Below, piece by piece: positions 37,097-46,256 of a stretch of DNA of 64,000 bases. Within the stretch, counting starts at the first letter, position 1, and each line of letters begins with the position of its first letter. Position numbers and translations under genes: made by a program. This DNA comes from JABDEZ01 sp965276955 (GTDB lineage Bacteria > Bacteroidota > Bacteroidia > Chitinophagales > Chitinophagaceae): positions 1-64,000 of the forward strand of contig CBDIBP010000024.1 in the NCBI GenBank assembly GCA_965276955.1. Direction: 5' to 3'. The notes beneath the pieces were generated by a model that was not told the DNA's origin, did not search any database, and worked only from the letters and a program-made list of their open reading frames with translations.

Positions 37097-37887
37097 ATCA
37101 GACAGACAGCATATTTTTCGTATTCATAGCATGTACATTGTTCATTACCATCTTTGTATCTGCCCTTATCCTGTTCCTTATACAATATAAGAGGAAGCAG
37201 GTGAAACACTATACGGAAAAACTGGAGATACAACATCAATACGATACACAACTGCTGCAAACCAAGCTGGAGGTACAGGAACAATCGTTCAAATACTATT
37301 CTGAAGAGATACATGACAATGCCGGCCAGTTGCTGAGCCTGGTGAAACTGAAGCTCTATGATATACAAACAGAAAGTAAGGACGAGCACACTATACAGAA
37401 TGCAACAAAAGCAGTAACGGTGCTAAGCCAGGCCATAAACGACCTGCGCAATATAAGCCATACACTGAACAACTCTTTTATTGCAAAAGCAGGCCTTACT
37501 GAAGCTATAGAAAAAGAATTAGGGTATATATATTCTGCCAAAGGTATGCGTGCCAAGCTACACATATGGGGCGAAAAGTATGACCTGAGCAATGAGCAGG
37601 AACTGCTGGTATTCCGTATAGTGCAGGAAGCTACTGCCAATGCTATAAAACATGCATCGGCCACGGCCATTGATGTATATATTAATTATGAGGCTGACCT
37701 GCTTGCCGTGAACATACAGGACAATGGTACAGGCTTTGACATGAAAGAGAACAAAAGTGATGGTATTGGCCTCAACAACATGCACGTAAGGGCAGATATG
37801 CTCAATGGGCGCCTTACCATAGACTCACAGAAAGAAAAAGGCACAACAGTGCGCCTTGAGATCGACAACATAAAAGAGACCCGATAA
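37093..37887 (+). CDS. Sensor histidine kinase, HisKA_3/NarX-like type
   Basis: A 264-residue kinase. One membrane helix spans residues 7-30 (FFVFIACTLFITIFVSALIL), then a coiled region and the HisKA_3 dimerisation segment with phospho-acceptor His74 (YSEEIHDNAGQLLSLVKLKL). The HATPase domain has the N-box EATANAIKHASA and the G1 box DNGTGFDM. The start codon is TTG, overlapping the stop of the membrane-protein gene. It has no input domain of its own. The cognate LuxR-type regulator begins inside its stop codon (shared A at 37887). Confidence 0.9.
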   Translation: MNQTDSIFFVFIACTLFITIFVSALILFLIQYKRKQVKHYTEKLEIQHQYDTQLLQTKLEVQEQSFKYYSEEIHDNAGQLLSLVKLKLYDIQTESKDEHTIQNATKAVTVLSQAINDLRNISHTLNNSFIAKAGLTEAIEKELGYIYSAKGMRAKLHIWGEKYDLSNEQELLVFRIVQEATANAIKHASATAIDVYINYEADLLAVNIQDNGTGFDMKENKSDGIGLNNMHVRADMLNGRLTIDSQKEKGTTVRLEIDNIKETR

Positions 37888-38531
37888 TGATACATATAGC
37901 GCTGGCAGATGACCATGCCATACTAAGAAAAGGAGTAGCAGAGCTGCTCTCTAAATTCGAGAGCTTTAACGTTGTGTTCGAGGCCGGTAACGGGAAGGAA
38001 CTGCTTGAAAGAACGAAACAGCAAAGCAGTATACCAGACGTATTTATACTGGATATAAACATGCCGGAAATGAATGGCTATGAAACGGCTGTGCAATTGA
38101 AAAAGCTATACCCTACCTGCAGGATACTGGCACTGAGCATGTATGATAATGAACTGAACATAATAAAAATGCTGCGCAGCGGGGCCAATGGCTATGTACT
38201 TAAAGATGCACACCCATCGGAACTACGGGATGCCATACTACAGATACACCAGAACGGTTTTTACTACTCTGACCTGGTAACGGGCAGGGTATTGAAAATG
38301 CTGCAAACACCTGATGCAAGAACACCGGAGATACTTAACGACAAAGAAGTACAGTTCCTGATGCACTGCTGCAGCGAACATACCTATAGGGAAATAGCTG
38401 AAATGATGACACTAAGCCCACGTACCATAGATGGGTACCGGGAAGCACTTTTCCTGAAACTGGGTGTAAGATCGCGCACCGGCCTGGCTATCTATGCTAT
38501 AAAGACCGGCATAGTGACCATGATAAGCTAA
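37887..38531 (+). CDS. Response regulator, NarL/LuxR family
   Basis: A 214-residue transcription regulator. The receiver domain has the acidic pocket ADDH at residues 7-10, phospho-acceptor Asp56 (FILDINMPEMNGY), the switch Ser in LALSMYDNE and the conserved Lys in YVLKDAHPSE. The C-terminal LuxR-type HTH is at about 150-210 (YREIAEMMTLSPRTIDGYRE). It is translated in overlap with the histidine kinase, so it is its partner. Two similar palindromes lie just downstream (38570-38607) and could be target sites, but no target gene can be named with confidence. Confidence 0.93.
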   Translation: MIHIALADDHAILRKGVAELLSKFESFNVVFEAGNGKELLERTKQQSSIPDVFILDINMPEMNGYETAVQLKKLYPTCRILALSMYDNELNIIKMLRSGANGYVLKDAHPSELRDAILQIHQNGFYYSDLVTGRVLKMLQTPDARTPEILNDKEVQFLMHCCSEHTYREIAEMMTLSPRTIDGYREALFLKLGVRSRTGLAIYAIKTGIVTMIS

Positions 38532-38569
38532 CTAACTGCTGCATATGAATTGCAGATGGTCCCTCTATT

Positions 38570-38585
38570 ACACTTATGTAAGTGT
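38570..38585. promoter_or_regulatory. Palindrome between the response regulator and the M36-like protease
   Basis: ACACTTA, TG, TAAGTGT: a perfect 7-bp inverted repeat. A looser copy (TAACTATATGTAAGTTA) lies about 10 bp further on. It sits about 105 bp upstream of the protease ATG, so it could be an operator of the regulator just upstream. No T-tract makes a terminator less likely. Confidence 0.35.
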
Positions 38586-38690
38586 TCACTCTGGTAACTA
38601 TATGTAAGTTATTGAGCATTAAGTTTCGGAATACGCAAAAAATATATAACTTAATGGCATGATCACCCTTTAACCCGCGATCTGCTATTT

Positions 38691-41597
38691 ATGAAAAGAA
38701 TCATACTTGCCCTATGCGTTTTTAGCGCAGCCCTCTCTGTATCTGCAAAGCAGCACACTTACCCGCTCAACTATTCTGTGTACAGCAGTTTCAGTTCTTA
38801 CCCTGTAAATGCCACCGCAGGCGCCGCAACACGGAAAAACATGGTAAAGACCCTGCCAGGCTGGAGGGCCAATACAGACAAGCTTAATGGGACCATTACC
38901 ATAGCATATGGCCCTGGCATAGCACTGCCGGGCAATACTCCAGATGATAAAACCACTTATTGCATAGAGCACACGCTAACCACACTGGGCGTGAGCAAAA
39001 ATGACTGGAAGCAGATAAGCAACTTTACGGTGGAAAATAAGACCTACTTAAATTACGTAGAGGTATGTAATGGGCATAAGGTATTCATGTCAAAACTATC
39101 ATTTCAGCTCTCAGAACAGGGCCAACTGGTAAAGATACAAATGAAAAATTATGGTGATGCTGATAGCAAACTAACGCCGGTAATATCAGCAAACAATGCA
39201 TTAACTACAGCTACAAGCGGCTTGGCAGGCATAAAAATAATAAGCAAGCAAGTAGATGCCCAATGGGACTGGTTTCCCTTGCCATCTGCAGCAGGCTACA
39301 CATTGCACCCTTCCTGGCATTTTACCGTTTCAGGTACGCAGGCGGGTATGCCTGTAAAGCTAACCGGGTATGTAGATGGTATAACGGGCGATTTGCTATA
39401 CCGCACAAATGAAGTAAAGGATAACTACAACGTACAGGTAAAAGGAACGGTGTATAAGAACGGCACGCTGAACCCAGCCACGCTGGAGGCGCTCCCTAAT
39501 ATAAAACTGAGCATAGGCGTGAATAACTATACTACAGATACTGCAGGATATTATAGCAACTCCATCCTGTCATTGCCAGTGAGTACAACAGTACCACTTG
39601 CCGGGTTGTGGTCTGTAGTTCACGATGATACTTCCAGCAACATACCTGCATTCATCGACATGGTGAGCGGCCTGGGCACAGTATACACCTATCCTACAAT
39701 AGCCCCATCAAACAGCAGAGATGTAAATGCATACTATCATGTGAACAGAGTACATAATTTTATGAAGGGATATCTTCCCACATTTACAGGAATGGATTTT
39801 CCATTACCTACATATGTGGATGTTACTTCAGGCAGCTGCAATGCCTACTACGATGGCGCAGCAATAAACTTTTTTGCTGCAGGCGGTGGTTGCAACTCTT
39901 TTGCAGAACTGGGCGATGTAGTATATCACGAATATGGTCACGGAATTACAGACCACATGTATACCAATGTTAACGGCCAAACCATACAGAACGGTGCACT
40001 AAATGAAGCGATGTCTGACATATGGGCATTGAGCATCACCCGTAACCCTATACTTGCGGCCAACGCATTCACTACTTACCACGGGTTTATCCGCAGATAT
40101 GATATGACCCCGCAGATATATCCCCAAGACCTTTTAACCCCCGGAGACCCACACCAGAATGGCCAGATAATAGCCGGCACCTGGTGGGACGTAGGTGTGA
40201 ACATTGGCAGCGTAGACACCATGACCAAGCTATTTACAAAAGTATATTTTGATGCCCCCGATGGTTTTGACGGGCAGGAAGGGGAAGTGTACCAGACCGT
40301 ACTGATAGATGCATTGCAAGCAGATGACAATGATAACAACATGGCCAATGGCACACCACACTACCGCCAGATAGTAGCTGCATTTGCAAAGCATGGCATA
40401 TACCTGGAGCAGGACGTAATGTGCCAGCACCAGGAACTGAAGAATGCGCCGGCAAAGACGCCGCTACCAGTAACAGTAGATATGTACGTGGGAAACCAGC
40501 CTGCGCTTCATCAATTGCTGGTCTTTTACCGCACCCGCACTACAGCTACGTGGGACTCTGTTGTGATGACAACCCACGATAACATTACGTACAACGCCAA
40601 TATCCCTGCCCAGGACACAGGTGCACTTATCGATTACTATTTTTGCATTCATGACAATTTGAACGTAGCCAATGCTTATTTTCCTATTGGTTATGATCCT
40701 GCTATTCCATCTTACCAGTCCACTATTCCTTACCAGTTAGGGGTAGGTATGGTGGCTACTGACAGCGTTAACTTTGATACGGCCCCAACCGGCTGGACCA
40801 TTGGGAACAATGCAGGCGACAATGCCACCGGAGGCAAGTGGCAGCGCGTAATGCCTGTTGGCAATAGTATGATAAATGCCTGGCCAATGCAAGACCATAC
40901 CCAGAACAATGCAGACCGATGCCTGCTTACGGGTAATGGTTCTGGTACCCCTACAAGCATTACCAATGGCGCTACATCAGTATCTACACCGGTTATTGAT
41001 ATCAGCAAGTATAACGAGCCGGTTATAGAATACTACCGTTGGTTCTCGAACGACCTGGGGCCGAATTTCAAGAACGACCCATGGCAGGTAATGATAAAAG
41101 ACGCCAATACCACCAGCTGGCAACAGGTAGAAAAAACCTACCAGAGCGATTATAACTGGCGCAGAAAAATATTCTCGGTATCCGAATATCTGCCCAGAAC
41201 TACTACCAGTATCCAAATGAGATTTATTGCATCAGACTCCATATTGACCAATTGGGTGAATAATGGAGCAAGCCTGACAGTGGGGGGTGTAGATGATTTT
41301 TACATGTACGATGCCAAAAGAAAAACTAATGCTGTTGGCAATGTATATATCCCAAAGGCAAAGATATACCCTAACCCTGCCGATAAACAGGTAGACATAG
41401 AGCTTCCAGACAATGGAGGTATGCCGTTTACCATTAGCATGTTCGATATGAGTGGGAAAAACATTTACGCGGTGCAGTCAGCTGGCCAGGCAAGCCATCA
41501 TATAGATGTAAGCCACCTGGCACCAGGGGTATATACTTTATGGTTGCAAGCTAGTAGCTCTGTACAAGCTCAAAAGATAGTGGTAGCACATAACTGA
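38691..41597 (+). CDS. Secreted M36-like metalloprotease with T9SS sorting domain
   Basis: A 968-residue exported zinc protease. A signal peptide covers residues 1-19. An FTP-like propeptide region (about 60-240) is followed by a beta insert, then the catalytic domain with HEYGH at 413-417 and the third ligand Glu in LNEAMSD near 438, the gluzincin/fungalysin (M36) layout. Residues 690-890 look like a MAM-type beta-sandwich (TAPTGWTIGNNAG, then VGGVDDFYMYD). The last 75 residues are a T9SS type A sorting domain (AKIYPNPADKQVDIELP, then LAPGVYTLWL). It should be released or anchored at the cell surface after propeptide removal. A terminator follows at 41623. Confidence 0.88.
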   Translation: MKRIILALCVFSAALSVSAKQHTYPLNYSVYSSFSSYPVNATAGAATRKNMVKTLPGWRANTDKLNGTITIAYGPGIALPGNTPDDKTTYCIEHTLTTLGVSKNDWKQISNFTVENKTYLNYVEVCNGHKVFMSKLSFQLSEQGQLVKIQMKNYGDADSKLTPVISANNALTTATSGLAGIKIISKQVDAQWDWFPLPSAAGYTLHPSWHFTVSGTQAGMPVKLTGYVDGITGDLLYRTNEVKDNYNVQVKGTVYKNGTLNPATLEALPNIKLSIGVNNYTTDTAGYYSNSILSLPVSTTVPLAGLWSVVHDDTSSNIPAFIDMVSGLGTVYTYPTIAPSNSRDVNAYYHVNRVHNFMKGYLPTFTGMDFPLPTYVDVTSGSCNAYYDGAAINFFAAGGGCNSFAELGDVVYHEYGHGITDHMYTNVNGQTIQNGALNEAMSDIWALSITRNPILAANAFTTYHGFIRRYDMTPQIYPQDLLTPGDPHQNGQIIAGTWWDVGVNIGSVDTMTKLFTKVYFDAPDGFDGQEGEVYQTVLIDALQADDNDNNMANGTPHYRQIVAAFAKHGIYLEQDVMCQHQELKNAPAKTPLPVTVDMYVGNQPALHQLLVFYRTRTTATWDSVVMTTHDNITYNANIPAQDTGALIDYYFCIHDNLNVANAYFPIGYDPAIPSYQSTIPYQLGVGMVATDSVNFDTAPTGWTIGNNAGDNATGGKWQRVMPVGNSMINAWPMQDHTQNNADRCLLTGNGSGTPTSITNGATSVSTPVIDISKYNEPVIEYYRWFSNDLGPNFKNDPWQVMIKDANTTSWQQVEKTYQSDYNWRRKIFSVSEYLPRTTTSIQMRFIASDSILTNWVNNGASLTVGGVDDFYMYDAKRKTNAVGNVYIPKAKIYPNPADKQVDIELPDNGGMPFTISMFDMSGKNIYAVQSAGQASHHIDVSHLAPGVYTLWLQASSSVQAQKIVVAHN

Positions 41598-41622
41598 TCA
41601 GCGACAGTATACAATGAAAAAC

Positions 41623-41650
41623 CGTCCCGTATGTGCGGGACGCTTTTTTT
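41623..41650 (+). terminator. Rho-independent terminator after the M36-like protease
   Basis: CGTCCCG pairs with CGGGACG around TATGTG and runs straight into a C followed by seven T. Confidence 0.9.
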
Positions 41651-41891
41651 AAATAGAAAGTGCAAATGCATGTTTGTGTAAACCGTAGCGAGGTGCCCCT
41701 ATGCGAGTGCCCGGTCACAGACCGGTTTCTGTTGGCAGTTCGCGATGCGCTATGCTAACATCGCGAACAACATGTGATACGGCTCGTACTGAGGGTGGTC
41801 TTACAGACTGAAACATTGTTGCTGTGCTCCTCAACAAAAATGGTGACATCCGTTAGGCCTAACCTTTGAGTTACAGCAATTGAAAAACAAA

Positions 41892-41927
41892 AAAAGCGAT
41901 GATGGTACTTACCCACTTCATCGCTTC
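41892..41927 (-). terminator. Terminator-like hairpin downstream of the e(P4)-type phosphatase
   Basis: AAGCGATGA pairs with TCATCGCTT around a 16-base loop, with a T-run on the minus strand. It lies about 30 bp beyond the minus-strand stop at 41959. Confidence 0.7.
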
Positions 41928-41958
41928 TTTACTGCCGAACAGCCTATGAGATTGGTAC

Positions 41959-42897
41959 TTAATGCTGTTTATTCGTATAATCTAATGTAAGTACTCTAAC
42001 AGAATCGTGTGATTGTTTTGATTTGGCATTAGGGTAGTTTTTGTACAAAGCAAGTTCCCAATCACCATAGACGGAATTCGGAAAAACAATATAGTCTATA
42101 CCCCACCTATTTTGCAGAGAATCAGCTTTGTTCTTCCTGTCTTGCGGTCCTGTATAACTATCAAATTTTTTATTTAGATCTGCTAAATTATCGCCGAGTA
42201 GTAAAATCACATGATGATGGCTGTAATGCATTACAGTATCTCTACGAGGCTCCTTGCTGCCGGTATTGGATTTGAAAAGAAAAAATCTCTCGTCCTTGGC
42301 TTCCGGAAACCCGAGACCATCCATTACATTCATCGTCGCAGCTACGGTAGCTGGCAACTTGAGCCGATTTGAAATGTAATAAATGTCGATGTTCTGCTTC
42401 TTCACCCATTTGAAGAAACTAACACTGCCAGGGACGGAATCTGAACGAGTACCATCAAGGCCGTTCACCTGCCAAGAGTCTAAGAAACTCACAATAGATG
42501 CTCCGGGCGGTGTAGAGTCGTGACGAATGAGCCAAGCACTTTCTGCGCTGTTATCGAGTGCTGTTTCGTCGAGGTCAGTGATGATTGCAAAAGTGTCGTG
42601 AGCGATTTTATGCGACCGATACCAGTCTAAAGTATCGGCAATGTGCTGTTTGGCGACATTGTAGGCCTGATAGCAGAGAGCACGATATTCCGCCGCTTGT
42701 TGTTGGTATAGAATTCCTAAAACGCTTTGGAAATCAGCTTTGTTATATGTCGATTCAGGGCAGGTATTCGCCACGTTCACTGAGTCTTTAGTCACGTCGG
42801 TTGTAGCGGTTTCACTACTGGTTTTATTCTTGCAACTGAAAATGAGCATTGCAAATGCTAGTGCGGCAATGAAAGCGGGCAGCGTCATTTTTTTCAT
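41959..42897 (-). CDS. 5'-nucleotidase, lipoprotein e(P4) family (acid phosphatase)
   Basis: A 312-residue lipoprotein phosphatase of the class B/C acid phosphatase HAD group. The signal peptide ends in a lipobox LIFSC (Cys22). The catalytic motif is ITDLDETALDNS near residues 106-117, with nucleophile Asp108 and general acid Asp110. Motif II/III follow in YYISNRLKLPA and VILLLGDNLADL. In Haemophilus the e(P4) protein dephosphorylates nucleotides such as NMN at the outer membrane, so nucleotide or NAD precursor salvage is the likely job. The gene is somewhat AT-richer than its neighbours. A terminator lies downstream (41892-41927). Confidence 0.88.
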   Translation of the reverse strand: MKKMTLPAFIAALAFAMLIFSCKNKTSSETATTDVTKDSVNVANTCPESTYNKADFQSVLGILYQQQAAEYRALCYQAYNVAKQHIADTLDWYRSHKIAHDTFAIITDLDETALDNSAESAWLIRHDSTPPGASIVSFLDSWQVNGLDGTRSDSVPGSVSFFKWVKKQNIDIYYISNRLKLPATVAATMNVMDGLGFPEAKDERFFLFKSNTGSKEPRRDTVMHYSHHHVILLLGDNLADLNKKFDSYTGPQDRKNKADSLQNRWGIDYIVFPNSVYGDWELALYKNYPNAKSKQSHDSVRVLTLDYTNKQH

Positions 42898-43126
42898 AAA
42901 AGTGGAGTTGAAAAGAGTGAGTGAATATGTGTAGCGTGAAATTAAGATACTGTATTTCGTGTGCTATTGAGTGCATATAAAATTATTGAAAAAAATTGAA
43001 AAATTATCACTTTAAGGGTTAATTCTCTTCTCATAACAAAATTTTTGATTTCTTCAGACTGCGAAATAATTTCCATTAAATCGGGATATTGTTGTTATAT
43101 CAATGACACGAAAAACATGGCGTTAC

Positions 43127-44269
43127 CTATATCTTAATCAACCTATCCACAGCTTCGCTAAGTGTTTCTTCCTTCTTGGCAAAGCAGAAGCGTACCAGCT
43201 TATCATCTTTCTTGTTACTGTAGAAGGGGCTTACGGGTATGGTGGCTACACCATGCTCCTTAGTGAGCCAGCGGGCAAAGTCCACATCGCCCAGGTCGCT
43301 GATATTGCTATAGTCGGCTACCTGGAAGTAGCTGCCGGCAGCAGGTTTGTGTATCTTGAATTTGGTTTTGGAGAGCAGGTTGAGGAACAGGTCGCGCTTT
43401 TGCTGCATCATGGTGTATACGGGCTGTGCAGGCGGGTTGGCCATATGGTGGGCCAGTGCATACTGTGCCGGGGTATTCACAGAAAAACACAGGTACTGGT
43501 GCAGCCTGCGGAACGCGGTGGTGAACGATGGGGGCGCTATGCAATAGCCCACCTTCCACCCGGTATTATGGAACACCTTACCGAATGAGTATAGCGCAAA
43601 GCTGCGCTCGCGCAATTCAGGGTGCTGCATAATAGTGTAGTGCTGCTGCCCGTCGTATATCAGCTGCTCATACACTTCATCACTTAGGATAATGATGCCG
43701 GTGTTCCTTACTGCATCTGCCAGGTGGTCCCAGTCACTTTTTTGCCACACAGCGCCAGTGGGGTTGTGCGGGGTATTAATTATAATGGCCTTTGTATGTG
43801 GGGTAATGGCAGCCTTCACTTTATCCCAGTCCACAGTAAAATCGGGTGCTGAAAGGGGTATTGGTACCGCTATAGCACCATTGGTCTCTATGTTGGGTAT
43901 GTAGCTGTCGTAAGCGGGTTCCAGTACTATTACTTCATCGCCCTTTTGCAGTATAGCGGTAAAGGCGGTGTATATAGCATAGGTAGCGCCTGGGGTTATG
44001 GTTATCTCGGTATCCTTGTCTACATCTACGTTGTAGCGTTTTTTAAAGTCGGCTGCTATGGCCTCGCGCAGCATAGGCATACCGGCCATGGGGGCATACT
44101 GGTTGTAACCCGTAGCGGCGGCCTGCCCCATCAGCGCAGACAACTGCTCATCTATAGCAAAGTCAGGGAAACCCTGCGATAAATTGATGGCATTATACTC
44201 CTGAGCCAGCGCGCTCATTATGGTGAAAATGGTAGTGCCTGTAAAGGAGTGTTTTTCCGGCAGTGTCAT
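43127..44269 (-). CDS. Aminotransferase class I/II (methionine or kynurenine aminotransferase-like)
   Basis: A PLP-dependent aminotransferase of 380 residues, fold type I. PLP contacts are visible in NTPHNPTGAVW and LSDEVYEQLIYDG, with the Schiff-base Lys in LYSFGKVFHNTGWKVGY. The N-terminus GTTIFTIMSALAQEYNAINLSQGFPDF matches the YbdL/kynurenine aminotransferase group, whose members act on methionine, glutamine or kynurenine. The exact substrate is not decided. It lies 8 bp downstream of the mannose-1-phosphate guanylyltransferase gene on the same strand, so the two are likely cotranscribed without an obvious shared pathway. Confidence 0.87.
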   Translation of the reverse strand: MTLPEKHSFTGTTIFTIMSALAQEYNAINLSQGFPDFAIDEQLSALMGQAAATGYNQYAPMAGMPMLREAIAADFKKRYNVDVDKDTEITITPGATYAIYTAFTAILQKGDEVIVLEPAYDSYIPNIETNGAIAVPIPLSAPDFTVDWDKVKAAITPHTKAIIINTPHNPTGAVWQKSDWDHLADAVRNTGIIILSDEVYEQLIYDGQQHYTIMQHPELRERSFALYSFGKVFHNTGWKVGYCIAPPSFTTAFRRLHQYLCFSVNTPAQYALAHHMANPPAQPVYTMMQQKRDLFLNLLSKTKFKIHKPAAGSYFQVADYSNISDLGDVDFARWLTKEHGVATIPVSPFYSNKKDDKLVRFCFAKKEETLSEAVDRLIKI

Positions 44270-44277
44270 GAGCGTAA

Positions 44278-45363
44278 TTATAAAAATTTATCGCCTTTGT
44301 TTCTTTTTACCTCAGCCACATATTCTTTTATCTGCTGCTCGCGGTTGCGCTCGCATATCAGTAGCACATCAGGTGTATCTATCACTATAAATTTTTCCAG
44401 TCCTTGTACCAGTACCAGTTTATCTTTCGGCGCCTTTATCATACACTCGCTGGCATCTATCACCATTATGTTGTCACCCATTACGGCATTGCCCAGGTAG
44501 TCTTTCTTCGCATTGTCGTAGGCGCTCTCCCAGGTACCCAGGTCGCACCAGCCAAAGTAAGAGGGCAGTACGAACACATTCTTGGCCTTCTCCATAATGC
44601 CATAGTCTATAGATATGTTGGTGCACTGGGAGTACAGCTCGCTCACCACTGCGGTCTCGGCAGAGGTGTTATACACGTCCGTAGCCTGCAAGAACACTTC
44701 GTTCATCTCGGGCATGTGCTTTGCCAGTGCTTCCATAATGGCTTTCACGCTCCATACGAAAATGCCGGAGTTCCACACGAAGTCGCCGCTTTTCAAGAAG
44801 GTCTGTGCCAGCTCCAGCGATGGTTTTTCGGTAAATGTCTTTACACGGTACACCTTGCCTACCTGGTCCTCGGCCTCGTACTGTATGTAGCCATAGCCGG
44901 TATCGGGGCGGGTAGGTTTTATGCCCAGCGTTAGCAAGGCGTTATGTTGCGATACAAAATCAAGCGCATCAAAACAGGTCTGCTCAAAAGTGCGCTCGTC
45001 CATTATCAGGTGATCGGCTGGCGAGAGTATGATGTTGGCATCGGGGTTCAGCGCCATCATTTTGTGTGCAAAGTAGGCAGCACAGGCAGCCGTGTTCTTG
45101 CGCGATGGTTCGCTGATGATGTTGGCATCATCCACATCGGGCAGTTGTTGCTTCAGGTGGCCTATATAACTATGGTTGATGATGAAGTATATATTCTCCT
45201 TAGGGCAAATATTCAGGAAGCGGTTGAACGTCCATTGTATCAAAGACTTGCCGGTGCCCAGCAGGTCCAGGAATTGCTTAGGGTAAGCGGTACGGCTTTC
45301 TGGCCAGAAACGGCTGCCAATACCACCCGCCATTATTGCTACGTAATTGTTCTTGTTGCTCAT
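44278..45363 (-). CDS. manC: Mannose-1-phosphate guanylyltransferase
   Basis: Makes GDP-mannose from GTP and mannose-1-phosphate, 361 residues. The nucleotidyltransferase signature is AIMAGGIGSRFWPESRTAYPKQ-like at residues 9-28, with the product-binding LSPADHLI and FTEKPSLELAQTFL segments typical of the ManC/AlgA group. It lacks the C-terminal phosphomannose isomerase domain of the bifunctional enzymes. The ATG at 45363 (MSNKNNYVAIMAGG) is chosen; the frame extends upstream to 45450 through a terminator hairpin and is not coding there. GDP-mannose would feed the surface polysaccharide genes elsewhere in the window. Confidence 0.9.
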   Translation of the reverse strand: MSNKNNYVAIMAGGIGSRFWPESRTAYPKQFLDLLGTGKSLIQWTFNRFLNICPKENIYFIINHSYIGHLKQQLPDVDDANIISEPSRKNTAACAAYFAHKMMALNPDANIILSPADHLIMDERTFEQTCFDALDFVSQHNALLTLGIKPTRPDTGYGYIQYEAEDQVGKVYRVKTFTEKPSLELAQTFLKSGDFVWNSGIFVWSVKAIMEALAKHMPEMNEVFLQATDVYNTSAETAVVSELYSQCTNISIDYGIMEKAKNVFVLPSYFGWCDLGTWESAYDNAKKDYLGNAVMGDNIMVIDASECMIKAPKDKLVLVQGLEKFIVIDTPDVLLICERNREQQIKEYVAEVKRNKGDKFL

Positions 45364-45422
45364 TGTGTGATTCGAAGATGCGTTAAAAATAAAGACAAAA
45401 AGCCATATTACGGCAAACAAAA

Positions 45423-45447
45423 AACGGCGACCTGTAAGGTCGCCGTT
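45423..45447 (-). terminator. Rho-independent terminator after the NifU-like gene
   Basis: AACGGCGACC and GGTCGCCGTT form a perfect 10-bp stem around TGTAA, followed by TTTTTT on the minus strand. It separates the NifU-like gene from manC. Confidence 0.9.
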
Positions 45448-45469
45448 CAAAATGTGGTCACATATAAAA

Positions 45470-46060
45470 TTACTCAGCTTCAGCCACTACTTCTTTTACT
45501 TCTGGTATCATGCGCTTCATCATACCTTCTATGCCTGCTTTCAGGGTTATCATAGATGATGGGCAGCCAGAGCAAGAGCCCTGCAGCATCAGCGTAACGG
45601 TACCTTCGTTAAATCCTTTAAAGCTTATTGCACCACCATCCATCTCTACGGCTGGTTTCACATAGTTCTCCAATAGTTCTTTTATGCGCACTACCACATC
45701 AGTATCATCAGCGTTCACCGTATTGGTATCGGTCTTTATTACTATCTGGTCCTCGTTGATCACTTCTTTGCCTTCTTCCAGGTATTGTTTCAGGAAGTCG
45801 CGCACTGTAGGTATCACATCATCCCACTCGGTATCTACCGTTTTGGTGAGTGTCACAAAGTTGCTGGCTATAAATACACTGCGTATGAATGGGAATGCAA
45901 ATAATTCTTTGGCTAATGGCGACGGCGCTGCGCTCGACTCATCCGGGAAATCTATACTCTTGCCAGGATACAGCAGTTTGTTGGCCACGAACTTCATTGT
46001 TTCAGGGTTCGGGGTCATTTCGGTATAGATGCTCACAATTGTGTTGCCTGTCTTCAACAT
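45470..46060 (-). CDS. NifU family iron-sulfur scaffold (Nfu-type)
   Basis: An iron-sulfur carrier of 196 residues. The N-terminal Nfu domain (residues 10-95) starts YTEMTPNPETMKFVANK and includes FPFIRSVFIASNFVTLTK. The C-terminal NifU-like domain (115-190) has VKPAVEMDGGAISFKGF and the CxxC cluster site GSCSGCPSS. It would pass [4Fe-4S] clusters to target enzymes, and the isc genes at the right end of the window would supply them. A TAnnTTTG promoter element lies 23-30 bp upstream and a strong terminator follows. Confidence 0.92.
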   Translation of the reverse strand: MLKTGNTIVSIYTEMTPNPETMKFVANKLLYPGKSIDFPDESSAAPSPLAKELFAFPFIRSVFIASNFVTLTKTVDTEWDDVIPTVRDFLKQYLEEGKEVINEDQIVIKTDTNTVNADDTDVVVRIKELLENYVKPAVEMDGGAISFKGFNEGTVTLMLQGSCSGCPSSMITLKAGIEGMMKRMIPEVKEVVAEAE

Positions 46061-46082
46061 GGTCTTTCTTGTTTAATTTTTA

Positions 46083-46090
46083 CAAAAATA
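46083..46090 (-). promoter_or_regulatory. Candidate -7 promoter element of the NifU-like gene
   Basis: On the minus strand the sequence reads TATTTTTG, matching the Bacteroidota -7 consensus TAnnTTTG, 22 bp before the ATG at 46060. A -33 TTG is not clear. Confidence 0.4.
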
Positions 46091-46256
46091 CTCAATAAAT
46101 AAAAGCTAATCTAATTGTTTCTGCTATATGGATAGTTAATAAACTGATACTGAAGTTGTTTACATCCGCATGACATTTATATAACAATATCTAAGGTTAA
46201 GGCCCGCTGCTGGTATAGTGTTATTAGAGATGAAAGGAAACATAAAAACTAAAACC

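Larger units (their letters stand above)
41598..41958. other. Intergenic region with two terminators and two further hairpins
   Basis: No gene is seen in these 361 bp between convergent genes. Contents, in order, are the protease terminator (41623-41650), a CCGGTC/GACCGG hairpin (41711-41725), a perfect 10-bp stem GTTCGCGATG/CATCGCGAAC (41738-41768) and a terminator-like hairpin for the minus-strand phosphatase (41892-41927). The two middle hairpins are unexplained. Confidence 0.6.
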
